From contig JBCFAO010000012.1 in NCBI GenBank assembly GCA_038562165.1, positions 1 through 64,000 on the forward strand: 64,000 nucleotides of DNA, in the 5' to 3' direction. Made by a program: the position numbers and the translations under genes. The stretch comes from WRMS01 sp038562165 (GTDB lineage Bacteria > Bacillota > Peptococcia > DRI-13 > UBA5745). Below the pieces are notes generated by a model. It searched no databases. It had not been told where the DNA came from and saw nothing but the letters and a program-made list of their open reading frames with translations. This document shows positions 43,803 to 52,965 of the stretch, piece after piece (the first letter of the stretch is position 1; each line of letters begins with the position of its first letter).

Positions 43803-44954
43803 TTAAGCTCCGTAAATCTTATCGGTTTCCACAAAAGCATAGCCTTCCATCAGGCGGCGGGCCGTCCGTTCGATGCTGGCTTTCACCACTTCGCCGTCTT
43901 TGACAGCAGCCCCTACGGGGATGACGCCGGCAGGATGGCCGATGCGCACCGTCTCGATGCTGTCGATATGAGGAATGACCTGGTTGACGATGGTGCCGGG
44001 GATCTTGGCGGCAGCGCCGGTGCAAGCCGTGCCGGTGCCGGGATAAGTCTTATGCAGCACCTGCATAAACATCATGCGGGAAACGAAGTCAACATCGCTT
44101 TTCTTGATGGTGTTGCCGGTGGTGAAATCCACATAATCGGCGGCTTCGGTAACAAAGGCGATCATGGGGAAAGCGGGGGAGAGCTTAGTGGCTTCTTCCT
44201 CGGTTTTGGCCTTGCCGATAATGACGGTGCACTTGGCCCGGATCTCTTCCAAATAAGCCAGCAGCTCTTTGTTGCCGTTGATTTCTGTGGGATTTTCCGT
44301 ACCCTTCATGCCTACGTCTTTCGCCCGCACAAAGAGGCAGGGGTTAGACAGGTCCACCATGGACACTTCGATGGGGCCTTTGCTGGTTTCCACCACGTCT
44401 ACCACGTTGCCGGTGGGCAGCAGCTTGCCGGTGGAAGAACCGGCGGTGGCGGCAAAATTCATCAGGATAGGAGCGGCGGTGCCGGGAACGCCGTCGATTT
44501 TGCAATCGCCTTTGACTACGGCTTTGCCGTCTTTGACCTGAACTTCCGCAACCAGGATCTTGCCGGTATTGGTGTTGTGAATGCGGACAGTGGTTACAGG
44601 CTCCACAGCCCGGACAATGGATTCATCAATAGCAAAGGGGCCTACGGCGGAGGAAATATTGCCGCAGTTGCCGCTGTAGTCGATGACGGTGTCGTTGATG
44701 CTGACCTGGCCGAAGGTGTAGTCCACATCGGCGTCGGGACGGCTGGGGGGGCCGATGATGGCCAGCTTGCTGGTCAGGGGGTCGGCGCCGGCTAAACCGT
44801 CGATTTGACGGACGTCGGGGCTGCCGAAGATGGCCAGGATAATTTTGTCCCGGATAGCTTTGTCGGAGGGCAGGTCATTTTCTTTCAGGAACACGGCTTT
44901 ACTGGTGCCGCCCCGCATGATGACGGTTGGAACACGAAAAACATCAGACTGCAT
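43803..44954 (-). CDS. mii: 3-Methylitaconate delta-isomerase (PrpF family)
   Basis: A 383-aa protein of the PrpF family with the diaminopimelate-epimerase-like fold. VPTVIMRGGTSKAVF at the N-terminus and YSGNCGNISSAVGPFAI near 110 are family blocks. In nicotinate fermentation it shifts the double bond of (R)-3-methylitaconate to give 2,3-dimethylmaleate, without cofactor. The start is ATG 44954 following AAGGAGTTG. It lies 13 bp after the mutase gene that makes its substrate. Confidence 0.88.
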   Translation of the reverse strand: MQSDVFRVPTVIMRGGTSKAVFLKENDLPSDKAIRDKIILAIFGSPDVRQIDGLAGADPLTSKLAIIGPPSRPDADVDYTFGQVSINDTVIDYSGNCGNISSAVGPFAIDESIVRAVEPVTTVRIHNTNTGKILVAEVQVKDGKAVVKGDCKIDGVPGTAAPILMNFAATAGSSTGKLLPTGNVVDVVETSKGPIEVSMVDLSNPCLFVRAKDVGMKGTENPTEINGNKELLAYLEEIRAKCTVIIGKAKTEEEATKLSPAFPMIAFVTEAADYVDFTTGNTIKKSDVDFVSRMMFMQVLHKTYPGTGTACTGAAAKIPGTIVNQVIPHIDSIETVRIGHPAGVIPVGAAVKDGEVVKASIERTARRLMEGYAFVETDKIYGA

Positions 44955-44967
44955 GTGTATCAACTCC

Positions 44968-46812
44968 TTATTTATTTCTTGCCTTTAATAGGGCTTCTGT
45001 TTCAGCAATGATCTTATCCGTATCGGTGCCGGGGCCATAGAAGGCGTCTACGCCTAAGAAATCAATGCCTTCATCAGCGATTTTCTTTTCATACATGGCA
45101 TGCTCTTCTTCTTTTTCGGCAATACGGCCGCCGGCGATGATCAGGGTCTTATCCCGCCGGCCCAGCTCTTCCAGACGCTGGCCTACCCGGGGAAAGAGGG
45201 TTTGAGCCATGCCCAGCAGGTTGTTGATGCCGATGATGTCGGCATTGGCTTCGGCGGCTACTTCCGCTACGGTTTCCGGCAGGTTCATGCCCCGCAGGTA
45301 AATGATATTGAAGCCTGCCTTCTGGTAAGCTTCCCGTACCTGGTTGATGCCCTGGACGTGGGCGTCGGCGCCTACGGTGCCCAAAACGATGGTTTCCGGC
45401 CTGTTGGCTTTGACTTCCGCCGGCACGGTGATATTATCGATGGAAACCGCTACCCGCTCCGGATCGATGCCCAGGGGAGTGAAGCCTTTGATGTAGCGGG
45501 TGATGCCGTCATGATCCCGGTGAACCTTGACGTGACGCTTCAGATCCCAGCCGCCGGCCCGCTGGCAGTCGAAGATACCGCTTTTGCCGGCTTCCACAGC
45601 CTTGTCGATAAGCTCCTCATCGCTCCACTGCATCCAGAATTCCGGGGTAATCTGGTCGGGAGTCAGGTTCTTTACGCCCAAAGCGCCTTCCAGCACAGCC
45701 ATGGCCTCGCTGAGGATTTCTTTTTTCCTGGCGTCGATAATGGGAGATTCGATGGGCTGGGTATAAGTACCGTCAAAGACGTTGCGGGTGGCCCAGATGG
45801 ACTGGCCCATGGAATCTCCGGTGGGAATACCCACGGATTCGGCAGCCTTAGGCCGGTAGAAGTGGGCGCCGCCCAGCTTGGCATTGATGGCCATCCGGGC
45901 AAAATGAGCAGACTCGGCGATCAGGTTGGGCGGCGGATTCTGGAAGGTTTCCGGTACCACGATCAGGGATTTGCTCCACATATTTTCTTTAAATGCCTGC
46001 ATAACGGCCAGATCCGCATAGATGTTGATGCCGGCGATATTCATCTGGATAGCGGACAACTCAGCCGGCAGGCCGGCGTGAATGGCCAGGCCCTCGGCCA
46101 TCAAGCACATGGCCAGAGCCATACCGTCGGTGCCGCCGATGTTATTCAAATGCTTGTGGGAGTCAAGCTGTACGAAGATATTGTTGTCGGCGCAGACCTG
46201 AAGGGCTTTGTAGCCGTTAACTACCTTCGTTTTGTAATCATGGATGCCCCGGCCGCCGAAATGGACGTGGATCACCGGACCGATGTCGGTGCCGTCAAAG
46301 CCGGCAATTAAAGCATTGATAATGGAAAGGTGGGGGGTGTCCCCGGTAGCGTTAATCCGCACCGGATGCTTGGCGCCGCCGCCCATTTGCACGTAGTCCC
46401 GCTCTCCTTTGGGAGTGATGCCGCCTTTGCCCCGGGACTGCTCGATGAGTTCCCGGCCTTTCAAAGGATCAATATGGCGGGTGGCTTCGGAATGGACGAA
46501 GTGGAAGAGGGTCTCGTCGAATTTTTCGGCGTACTCATACATGTTCTTGGATTCTTTGTATGTTTCTTCACCGGTATTGCGGCCCAAAATGGGATTCTGC
46601 ACAGGCCAGCCTCTTTTTTCCGCCAGCTGGGCCAGCTCGTAAATACGGTAACCGCTGCGGACTATCCCCGCTACTTCCCGGGGATAGGGCGCCGGCAGGC
46701 CCACAACTTCGCCTTTTTCGTCCAGATCCGGCATCTCCACGCCGAAAGTGTCGGCATAAGCCCGGACGGCTTCAATATCTTCTTTGATAATACGTTTTGT
46801 CTTTTCTTGCAT
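44968..46812 (-). CDS. mgm: 2-Methyleneglutarate mutase (adenosylcobalamin-dependent)
   Basis: A 614-aa single-chain carbon-skeleton mutase. The N-terminal 450 residues form the substrate barrel, related to glutamate mutase large-chain and methylmalonyl-CoA-mutase-like folds. The C-terminal B12 domain has GADAHVQGIN (about 483), carrying the DxHxxG cobalamin ligand, followed by GINNLLG and GGRIAEKEEE loops. It converts 2-methyleneglutarate to (R)-3-methylitaconate. The gene is flanked by dmdB and mii, matching neighbouring pathway steps. Confidence 0.9.
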   Translation of the reverse strand: MQEKTKRIIKEDIEAVRAYADTFGVEMPDLDEKGEVVGLPAPYPREVAGIVRSGYRIYELAQLAEKRGWPVQNPILGRNTGEETYKESKNMYEYAEKFDETLFHFVHSEATRHIDPLKGRELIEQSRGKGGITPKGERDYVQMGGGAKHPVRINATGDTPHLSIINALIAGFDGTDIGPVIHVHFGGRGIHDYKTKVVNGYKALQVCADNNIFVQLDSHKHLNNIGGTDGMALAMCLMAEGLAIHAGLPAELSAIQMNIAGINIYADLAVMQAFKENMWSKSLIVVPETFQNPPPNLIAESAHFARMAINAKLGGAHFYRPKAAESVGIPTGDSMGQSIWATRNVFDGTYTQPIESPIIDARKKEILSEAMAVLEGALGVKNLTPDQITPEFWMQWSDEELIDKAVEAGKSGIFDCQRAGGWDLKRHVKVHRDHDGITRYIKGFTPLGIDPERVAVSIDNITVPAEVKANRPETIVLGTVGADAHVQGINQVREAYQKAGFNIIYLRGMNLPETVAEVAAEANADIIGINNLLGMAQTLFPRVGQRLEELGRRDKTLIIAGGRIAEKEEEHAMYEKKIADEGIDFLGVDAFYGPGTDTDKIIAETEALLKARNK

Positions 46813-46826
46813 GATACGTCTCCTTT

Positions 46827-47318
46827 TTATGAAATTCCTAATTCTGCCCGCACCCGGGGAATCAGACCGCCGTAGTCCAGGGTTTTCAAAACATTATCCG
46901 ACAGAGGCTTAGCCGTAACCTGGCCATCGGGATAACGAATCTCACCCTTGACCATATCGACTTCGATAATATCTCCGTCCTTCAAAGCGCCGGCAATATC
47001 AGCCGCATAAACGGGCAAACCGATATTGATGGCATTGCGGCGGAAAATCCGGGCAAAGCCGGTGGCCACTACCAGACTTACGCCGGCCATCTTCAAAGCG
47101 ATAGGGGCTTGTTCCCGGGAAGAGCCGCAGCCAAAATTGCGTCCCGCCACGATAATGTCGCCGGGCTGTACCCGGTTGACAAAATCAAGGCCGGGGGCTC
47201 CTGCCATAGCGTATTTGCCTAATTGTTCAAAGGGTTCGGCCATGGCGAAGCCAGGCAGAATCTGATCTGTATCCACATCGTCACCCAAGACAAAAACCCG
47301 TCCTTTTATTACTTCCAT
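46827..47318 (-). CDS. dmdB: Dimethylmaleate hydratase small subunit
   Basis: A 163-aa LeuD-like swivel subunit of the aconitase superfamily. GDDVDTDQILPGF near the N-terminus and FGCGSSREQAPIALK near 60 are the substrate-binding motifs. The start is ATG 47318 after GGGAGGGA. With DmdA it forms the enzyme that hydrates dimethylmaleate to 2,3-dimethylmalate. It is 37 bp downstream of dmdA. Confidence 0.88.
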   Translation of the reverse strand: MEVIKGRVFVLGDDVDTDQILPGFAMAEPFEQLGKYAMAGAPGLDFVNRVQPGDIIVAGRNFGCGSSREQAPIALKMAGVSLVVATGFARIFRRNAINIGLPVYAADIAGALKDGDIIEVDMVKGEIRYPDGQVTAKPLSDNVLKTLDYGGLIPRVRAELGIS

Positions 47319-47355
47319 TTGCGCATCCCTCCCAATTGATTTCATTCGCAAAGTA

Positions 47356-48552
47356 CTAGAGGCTGACCTCTGTACCGGGTACCGTGATCTTGCCGGCAAT
47401 GGCGCTGGCGGCAGCCGTAGCCGGCGAAGCCAGGTAGATCTGGCCTTTGTTTGCTCCCATACGGCCGGGGAAATTGCGGTTGGTGGTGGATACCACCACG
47501 TCCCGGTTGCTGATCAGGCCTTCGTGGGCGCCGAAGCAGGGGCCGCAGCCGGGATTGAGCACTGTGGCGTTGGCCTCCCGGATGATCTTGCACCAACCCT
47601 TTTCCTCCATAGTATTTAAGACGTTTTTGGAGGAGGGCACTACCAGCATATTAACGCCCGGATGAACCTGACGGCCCTTGAGGGCTAAAGCCACCTGCTC
47701 CATATCATTGATGCGGCCGTTGGTGCAGCTTCCTACCACAACCTGGGTAATGGGCAGACCGGCCACCTCCGCCACATCACAGACGTTGGCAGGGGAGAAG
47801 GGCTTGGCAATTTTGGGGTTAAGGGTGGACAGATCGATTTCCCGGATCTCTTCCACTTCCATTTCCTTTTCTTCCGTACCAAATAAGGTGATCATGCTGC
47901 CCAGCTCCGTGCCCATGTTGCAGACCGTCATGCGCTCCGCCACAGAAAAGCATTCAATGCCGGGGCCGGTGATCAGCAGGCCTTTATCCGTTAAGTAGTC
48001 GGTGCCAAAGATTTCACCCAAATAAAGAATGAAGTCTTTGCCGAATACGTTTTCTTTCAATTTTCCGGTAAGATAAACCTGCACCACTGCCGGCACCTCA
48101 AGATCCAAACGGCCTGTAGCCATGGCGGCGGCAGCTTCCGTGGAGCCTACGCCAATGCCGATGGCGCCGTAGCCGCCGCAGGTGCAGGTGTGGGAATCGG
48201 CGATAACCACCAGTTCTCCCGGTTCGGCCCGGTGTTTTTCATACATGATCTGGTGGATGACGCCTTCACCTTTTTTATAGATGGGAATGCCAAATTCCCG
48301 GGCAAAATCGTCCATAATCCAAACGCTGTCCCGGGCTTTCTCACTGGCTGCAGGATAGATGTGATCGACAATCAAAAGAACCCGCTTCGGATCGAATACT
48401 TTGTCAACGCCAATTTCCCGAAATTGCTTTATGGCGATAGGGGCAGTCACATCATGGGCGGCCACATAGCCAACCTTACAACTGACGTCCATTCCGGCAC
48501 TTACCTTGTCTAAACCGGCGGCTTTGGCCAAATGGCTTTCGATCAAATTCAT
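47356..48552 (-). CDS. dmdA: Dimethylmaleate hydratase large subunit
   Basis: A 398-aa LeuC-like Fe-S subunit. The DSHTCTCGGYGAIGIGVGST block is near residue 118, and the cluster cysteines are in VVGSCTNGRIND (about 278) and NPGCGPCFGAHEG (about 336). It pairs with DmdB. LeuCD or homoaconitase would look alike by motifs, but the methylitaconate isomerase, mutase and dimethylmalate lyase genes alongside favour dimethylmaleate as substrate. Confidence 0.88.
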   Translation of the reverse strand: MNLIESHLAKAAGLDKVSAGMDVSCKVGYVAAHDVTAPIAIKQFREIGVDKVFDPKRVLLIVDHIYPAASEKARDSVWIMDDFAREFGIPIYKKGEGVIHQIMYEKHRAEPGELVVIADSHTCTCGGYGAIGIGVGSTEAAAAMATGRLDLEVPAVVQVYLTGKLKENVFGKDFILYLGEIFGTDYLTDKGLLITGPGIECFSVAERMTVCNMGTELGSMITLFGTEEKEMEVEEIREIDLSTLNPKIAKPFSPANVCDVAEVAGLPITQVVVGSCTNGRINDMEQVALALKGRQVHPGVNMLVVPSSKNVLNTMEEKGWCKIIREANATVLNPGCGPCFGAHEGLISNRDVVVSTTNRNFPGRMGANKGQIYLASPATAAASAIAGKITVPGTEVSL

Positions 48553-48612
48553 TGTTAAACACCTTCCTGCAAATCAAATTTAATAGTTTTTCGTAAATTG
48601 TTCCGGTAAAGA

Positions 48613-48644
48613 AGAAGCCCGGCTCCGGCAGGAACCGGGCTTCT
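48613..48644 (-). terminator. Hairpin between the EIIC-like gene and dmdA
   Basis: AGAAGCCCGG and CCGGGCTTCT form a perfect 10-bp stem with a 12-base loop. On the transcribed strand it is followed by TCTTTACC, a weak T-run, so it is more likely an attenuator or mRNA-stabilising boundary within the operon than a full stop. Confidence 0.55.
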
Positions 48645-48693
48645 CTGGCATACGTTAACAAAAACAGTGTAGTAAAACCTTACTTTGGCATGT

Positions 48694-49779
48694 TTAGCAT
48701 TCGATTTTGTAATCGCCAGACTTGATCATGCCTTGTTTGCGCATAAGCTCTGAGGTTAGCCAGGCCACTGCGGCGGGAATGACGATGGCGATGAGCAGAA
48801 GGCCCAGCCAGTCAAAAGCGGTAGCGCCGGTGGCCACTTCGCCGAGATTGGCGGCAGCTTCAGAAGGCGTAAACCAGCCGGTGATGACGCCGATGGGGCC
48901 TACCATACCGGAGGTGCCCATGCCGGAGGCGATGGGAGGACCGTTTTGCTTCAATTTGAAAATCATTGTAGCAACAGGGCCGTTGACGATGGAGGCAACC
49001 ACCGCCGGCAGCCAGAGAACAGGCTTGCTCATCAGATTGGGTACTTGCAGCATGGAAGTACCGAGGCCCTGAGCCATCAGGCCGCCAATCTTGTTTTCCC
49101 TGTAGGAGGCCACACCAAAACCTACCATGTGGGCGCAGCAGCCGGCTACGGCAGCGCCGCCGGCCAGACCCACCAGGCCTAAAGCTGCGCAGATGGCAGC
49201 AGAGCTGATGGGTAAGGTAAGAGTAATACCCATGATGGCGGAGACCAGGATACCCATCAGGAAGGGCTGCATGTCGGTGGCCCACATAATGGCATAACCG
49301 ATGGAAGAAGCGACTTTGCCGATGGGAGGCGCCAAAATGACGGCGGCGGTAACACCCACGACAATGGTCACAAAGGGTGTGGCAATCAAGTCGATAGGCG
49401 TAGTTTTGGAAACCAGTTTGCCGGCAAAAACGGCAATAAGAGCGATAAAGAATACGGCTAAAGGACCGCCGGCGCCGCCTAAGGAGTTGGCCGCCTGACC
49501 TACGGCTACCAAGGAGTAAAGGACAAAGGGCGGGGCTTTTAAAGCGAAGCCGATGGATACGGCCATGGCCGCACCGGTGCCGGCCGTGGCAAAGCCGCCG
49601 ATTTGGTTAAGGAAAGGAATGCCTAATTGAGTACCGAGGGTATTGATAATGGTACCAATTAATAAAGATGCAAAAAGACCTTGAGCCATAGCGCCGAGGG
49701 CGCCGATACCGATTCTGTTCCAGGTAATTTCAATACCTTGCTTTTTCATAAAAGCGGAAAAGGATTTAGGTTCTGACAT
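48694..49779 (-). CDS. PTS EIIC-like membrane protein without PTS partners
   Basis: A 361-aa hydrophobic protein with about 8-10 membrane segments, resembling the EIIC_2-type integral membrane family. Gly/Ala-rich helices such as GGFATAGTGAAMAVSIGFAL near residue 60 and GLAGGAAVAGCCAHMVGFG near 210 are visible. No EIIA, EIIB, HPr or sugar genes are nearby and I see no phosphorylatable Cys/His domain. In the centre of the nicotinate operon it may move nicotinate, an intermediate or a product such as propionate by a PTS-independent mechanism. That role is inference. Confidence 0.65.
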   Translation of the reverse strand: MSEPKSFSAFMKKQGIEITWNRIGIGALGAMAQGLFASLLIGTIINTLGTQLGIPFLNQIGGFATAGTGAAMAVSIGFALKAPPFVLYSLVAVGQAANSLGGAGGPLAVFFIALIAVFAGKLVSKTTPIDLIATPFVTIVVGVTAAVILAPPIGKVASSIGYAIMWATDMQPFLMGILVSAIMGITLTLPISSAAICAALGLVGLAGGAAVAGCCAHMVGFGVASYRENKIGGLMAQGLGTSMLQVPNLMSKPVLWLPAVVASIVNGPVATMIFKLKQNGPPIASGMGTSGMVGPIGVITGWFTPSEAAANLGEVATGATAFDWLGLLLIAIVIPAAVAWLTSELMRKQGMIKSGDYKIEC

Positions 49780-49900
49780 AGATGATCCCCCTCTCAGTGA
49801 TCGATCGATAATATCTTATGAAAAGATACCGTGGTCAAACTGCAAAAACCATCTATTGCCCCTGCGTACATTGCCGGACATCTGCGCCCCAAGTTCTTTT

Positions 49901-50059
49901 CGGATAGCAGATTGAGTCCGAAGGCCATCTGCGCCCTGATATCTTCGGATAGCAGATTGAGTCCGAAGGCCATCTGCGCCCTGATATCTTCGGATAGCAG
50001 ATTGAGTCCGAAGGCCATCTGCGCCCTGATATCTTCGGATAGCAGATTGAGTCCGAAGG
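49901..50059. repeat. 45-bp tandem repeat (minisatellite), about 3.5 copies
   Basis: Units start at 49901, 49946, 49991 and 50036 with CGGATAGCAGATTGAGTCCG; the last unit stops after 24 bp. A degenerate partial unit (CATCTGCGCCCC) lies just before the array. Each unit contains TTCGGA-N12-TCCGAA and ATCTGC/GCAGAT inverted repeats, so the transcript can fold repeatedly. The copies are identical, implying recent expansion or correction. Confidence 0.85.
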
Positions 50060-50140
50060 ACACTTTTGTTTTCAACGTACGCAGAGCTCTGTAACACCCC
50101 CTTCTTTAGGGTTTTCCTGATTGCTCTATCACCGGATTCC

Positions 50141-50190
50141 GCCGGCCCAAGGTCCTTTGCTTTAAGCATTGCACCGAACCTTGAGCCGGC
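50141..50190 (-). repeat. Long hairpin downstream of ndhLM
   Basis: GCCGGCCCAAGGT (50141-50153) pairs with ACCTTGAGCCGGC (50178-50190) with one mismatch over 13 bp and a 24-base loop. There is no T-run after it. It stands between the ndhLM hairpin and the minisatellite, in the mRNA leader of the EIIC-like gene. Confidence 0.65.
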
Positions 50191-50202
50191 TAAGCCATAG
50201 GC

Positions 50203-50237
50203 AATACGATAGGGATTCCAACAGGCCTAATCGTATT
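50203..50237 (-). terminator. Hairpin overlapping the ndhLM stop
   Basis: AATACGAT and ATCGTATT form a perfect 8-bp stem whose right arm includes part of the ndhLM stop codon. No T-run follows on the transcribed strand. It may protect the 3' end of the dehydrogenase message. Confidence 0.45.
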
Positions 50238-52479
50238 AGCTGCGGATCTTTTTCATCACTTCCGTAGGCATTAGAGGAAGCTCGAAAAATCTCTGACACA
50301 AAGCGTTTTCCACAGCATTGGTAATGGCGGGAATACCCGGTATCAAAGCAGGCTCACCGACGCCTTTGGCGCCGAAGGGACCGGCCTCTCCAGGACACTC
50401 AACGATAATGGGATAAATTTCAGGTGAATCCATAGCGGTGGGAATCAGATATTTTGAGAAAATGGGGTTTTTGATTTTACCCTTTTCGAATTCGATTTTT
50501 TCAAAAACGGCAAAGCCTTGAGCCATCACCATGCCGCCTTCGATTTGGCCTTCCACCATCTCCCGGTCTACGGCCTGGCCTACGTCATGGGCAGAAATCA
50601 GTTTCTGCACATCCACTTCGCCGGTGCTGGTATCTACAGACACTTGGGCGATGGTGGTGCCGTAAGAATAGATCTCGTAAGGAATACCGGCCATGGTTTT
50701 GGCATCCAGATAGGTGGTCTTGGGGTTGTAAGCGCCGGCGCCTACTGCCAGCTTGCCCCATTTTTTCATCTCAGCCATCAGCTCAGGGTACGTCATTTTG
50801 ATGGCGGGGTCCTTGGAGCTGTAGATCATCCGGTCACGGAAGATCAGGTCTTCTTTGGGCACATTCAGAAAATTGGAAGCGGTCTCGGCTAAGGTATCCT
50901 TAGCCTGCTTGCAGGCATTTCTGGTGGCGTTGCCGGAGATAAAGGTCTGGCGGCTGGCTGAAGAGGCGCCGCCTTCCGGTGTTACCATTGTGTCGGCGGC
51001 AACAACATGAATGTCGTCATAAGAAAGACCCAGTTCTTCGGCGGCAATGGCGGCCATAACCGTGGAGGAGCCCTGGCCGATATCGGCGCAGCCTACCATC
51101 AGGTTGACGGAGGCGTCAGCCAATACCTCGACGAAAGCGCCGGCGGGATTGGGCAAGCCGGTGTTGCCGACGCCGTACCACATGCAGCCTACGCCGATGC
51201 CTTGGTTTTCTTTGCAGGGATCCAGCACTTCCGCCGCTTTTTTCTTGGCTTCCAGCAGGGTATCGACAAAACCTACAGCCTCGTCCAGCACCTGGCCGGT
51301 GGCCAGCACCGTGCCGGGCCTTTGGGCATTGAGAATCCGCAGGTCGATGGGATCCATATTAAGAGCCTTAGCCAGTGCGTTCATCTGGCCTTCATGGCAG
51401 ACGGAAACCTGGGGTACGCCAAAGCCCCGGAAAGCGCCGCACATAGGGTTGTTGGTGTAAACAAAATCTGCATCAATCCGCACATTGGGCACATCGTAGG
51501 GACCCATGGCGTGGACCACGGCTCTGGTGATAACCGCGGGACCGTAAGAGGCGTAAGCGCCGGTATCGCCGGTCATGAAGACTTCCGTTGCTAAAACCTT
51601 GCCGTCTTTGGTGGCGCCGGTTTTGGCTTTCATCACCATGGGATGGCGCTTGGCGGAAACGTCGGTGGACTCTTTACGGCTGCGGACCATCTTCACAGGG
51701 CGGCCGGTGGCGTTGGTCAAAAGAGCCAAGTGGCACTGGACGGAAATATCCAGCTTGCCGCCGAAGCCGCCGCCGGTGGTTACCTGCATTACCCGGACCT
51801 TGTTGTTGGGCAGGCCCATGGTTCTGGCCACCTCGCCCCGGTCAAAATGGGCGTTTTGGGTGGAAGCATAGACGGTGAGAATGCCGTCTTCGATACGGGC
51901 TACGCCGGCATCGGGCTCGATAAACATATGGGACAGCATATTGGTGGTGTAAGTGCCTTCGACGATAACGTCACATTGGGCAAAAGCTGCATCCACATCG
52001 CCGGATTCCAAATGCTTGCGGGCATGGAGGTTGCTGTCGCCATGGACTTTGATGGCGCCCTCTTTCATAGCGTCCTCATAGGAGAGGATGGGCTCCAGGA
52101 GGTCGTACTCCACTTCCATTAGCTCCAAAGCTTCTTCCACCAGCTCCGGTGTTTCGGCGGCTACGATAGCGATGGCGTCGCCTACCCGGCGGATCTTGTC
52201 GTCCACCAGTACCGGCTCATCCTTCATAATGATACCGATGCGGTTGCCGCCGGGGATATCCTTGGAGGTCAGCACACAAGCCACACCAGGCAGGGCCAGA
52301 GCTTTGGAAGCATCGAAGCGTTTGATGGTGGCATGGGGCACTGTGCTGCGGAAAACACCGCCGTACAGCATATGGTCGAATTTTAAATCGGCGGCAAATA
52401 AAGCCTTGCCGGTAACTTTATTGTAGGCGTCCTTTTTTACATTGGCTTTGCCCAGGACTGCCAGATCACGTAATGCCAT
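50236..52479 (-). CDS. ndhLM: Nicotinate dehydrogenase molybdopterin subunit, L and M fused
   Basis: A 747-aa molybdopterin subunit of the xanthine oxidase family. GGGFGGKLDISVQCHLALL near residue 241 and GAFRGFGVPQ near 350 mark the first half; the second half holds MVGCADIGQGSS near 460, the HDVGQAVDREMVEGQIEGG block near 635 and GAKGVGEPA near 705. In Eubacterium barkeri the homologous enzyme splits this into NdhL and NdhM; here they are one chain, with the junction probably around residues 420-440. It hydroxylates nicotinate at C6. The E. barkeri enzyme carries a labile selenium on Mo, so the selenium-hydroxylase genes elsewhere in this window may serve it. Confidence 0.88.
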   Translation of the reverse strand: MALRDLAVLGKANVKKDAYNKVTGKALFAADLKFDHMLYGGVFRSTVPHATIKRFDASKALALPGVACVLTSKDIPGGNRIGIIMKDEPVLVDDKIRRVGDAIAIVAAETPELVEEALELMEVEYDLLEPILSYEDAMKEGAIKVHGDSNLHARKHLESGDVDAAFAQCDVIVEGTYTTNMLSHMFIEPDAGVARIEDGILTVYASTQNAHFDRGEVARTMGLPNNKVRVMQVTTGGGFGGKLDISVQCHLALLTNATGRPVKMVRSRKESTDVSAKRHPMVMKAKTGATKDGKVLATEVFMTGDTGAYASYGPAVITRAVVHAMGPYDVPNVRIDADFVYTNNPMCGAFRGFGVPQVSVCHEGQMNALAKALNMDPIDLRILNAQRPGTVLATGQVLDEAVGFVDTLLEAKKKAAEVLDPCKENQGIGVGCMWYGVGNTGLPNPAGAFVEVLADASVNLMVGCADIGQGSSTVMAAIAAEELGLSYDDIHVVAADTMVTPEGGASSASRQTFISGNATRNACKQAKDTLAETASNFLNVPKEDLIFRDRMIYSSKDPAIKMTYPELMAEMKKWGKLAVGAGAYNPKTTYLDAKTMAGIPYEIYSYGTTIAQVSVDTSTGEVDVQKLISAHDVGQAVDREMVEGQIEGGMVMAQGFAVFEKIEFEKGKIKNPIFSKYLIPTAMDSPEIYPIIVECPGEAGPFGAKGVGEPALIPGIPAITNAVENALCQRFFELPLMPTEVMKKIRS

Positions 52480-52499
52480 ATTGATCGCTCCTTCCTTCC

Positions 52500-52964
52500 T
52501 TAATTTCCTGCGGCCATATCGACGGCCTTAAAGATTTTGGTGTAGCCGGTGCAGCGGCAGAGGTTGCCGGACAGCGCCCGCCGGATTTCTTCATGAGTGG
52601 GATGGGGATTCTTCATCAGCAGGGCTTTGGCCGATAAAACCATGCCCGGCGTGCAATAACCGCATTGAACAGCGCCGGCTTCCACGAAAGAAGTCTGCAG
52701 TTTGTCCAGCTCGCCGTCTTTCATCAAACCCTCGAGAGTCAGGATGCTGTCCCCTTCAATTTGGCCGGCCAGCATCAGGCAGCTGGTAACGGGAGTGCCG
52801 TTTACTAAGACGGTGCAAGCACCGCATTCCCCTTCGCTGCAGCCTTCTTTAACGCTGGTGCATTCGCAATCTTCCCGCAAAAGATCCACTACCCGTTTGT
52901 TGGGATTGGTTTCTACCGTTACGGGCTTATCATTTAATATAAAGCTGATTTTTATTTTATCCAT
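52500..52964 (-). CDS. ndhS: Nicotinate dehydrogenase [2Fe-2S] subunit
   Basis: A 154-aa iron-sulfur subunit with a plant-type cluster (CSEGECGACTVLVNG near residue 42) and the second cluster (QCGYCTPGM near 100, GNLCRCTGYTKI near 135). The start is ATG 52964, which lies just past the ndhF stop; the longer frame from 53012 would overlap ndhF. It relays electrons from the Mo site to the FAD subunit. Confidence 0.92.
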   Translation of the reverse strand: MDKIKISFILNDKPVTVETNPNKRVVDLLREDCECTSVKEGCSEGECGACTVLVNGTPVTSCLMLAGQIEGDSILTLEGLMKDGELDKLQTSFVEAGAVQCGYCTPGMVLSAKALLMKNPHPTHEEIRRALSGNLCRCTGYTKIFKAVDMAAGN

Positions 52965-52965
52965 A

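Noticed and set aside
49901..50059. CRISPR array
   Set aside because: The 45-bp units are directly adjacent and identical, with no unique spacers and no cas genes.
49794..50169. Repeat-encoded proteins of 93 and 117 aa across the minisatellite
   Set aside because: The 45-bp unit is 15 codons, so any stop-free frame stays open through all copies, and more than one frame is open. Starts are poor and no domain is present.
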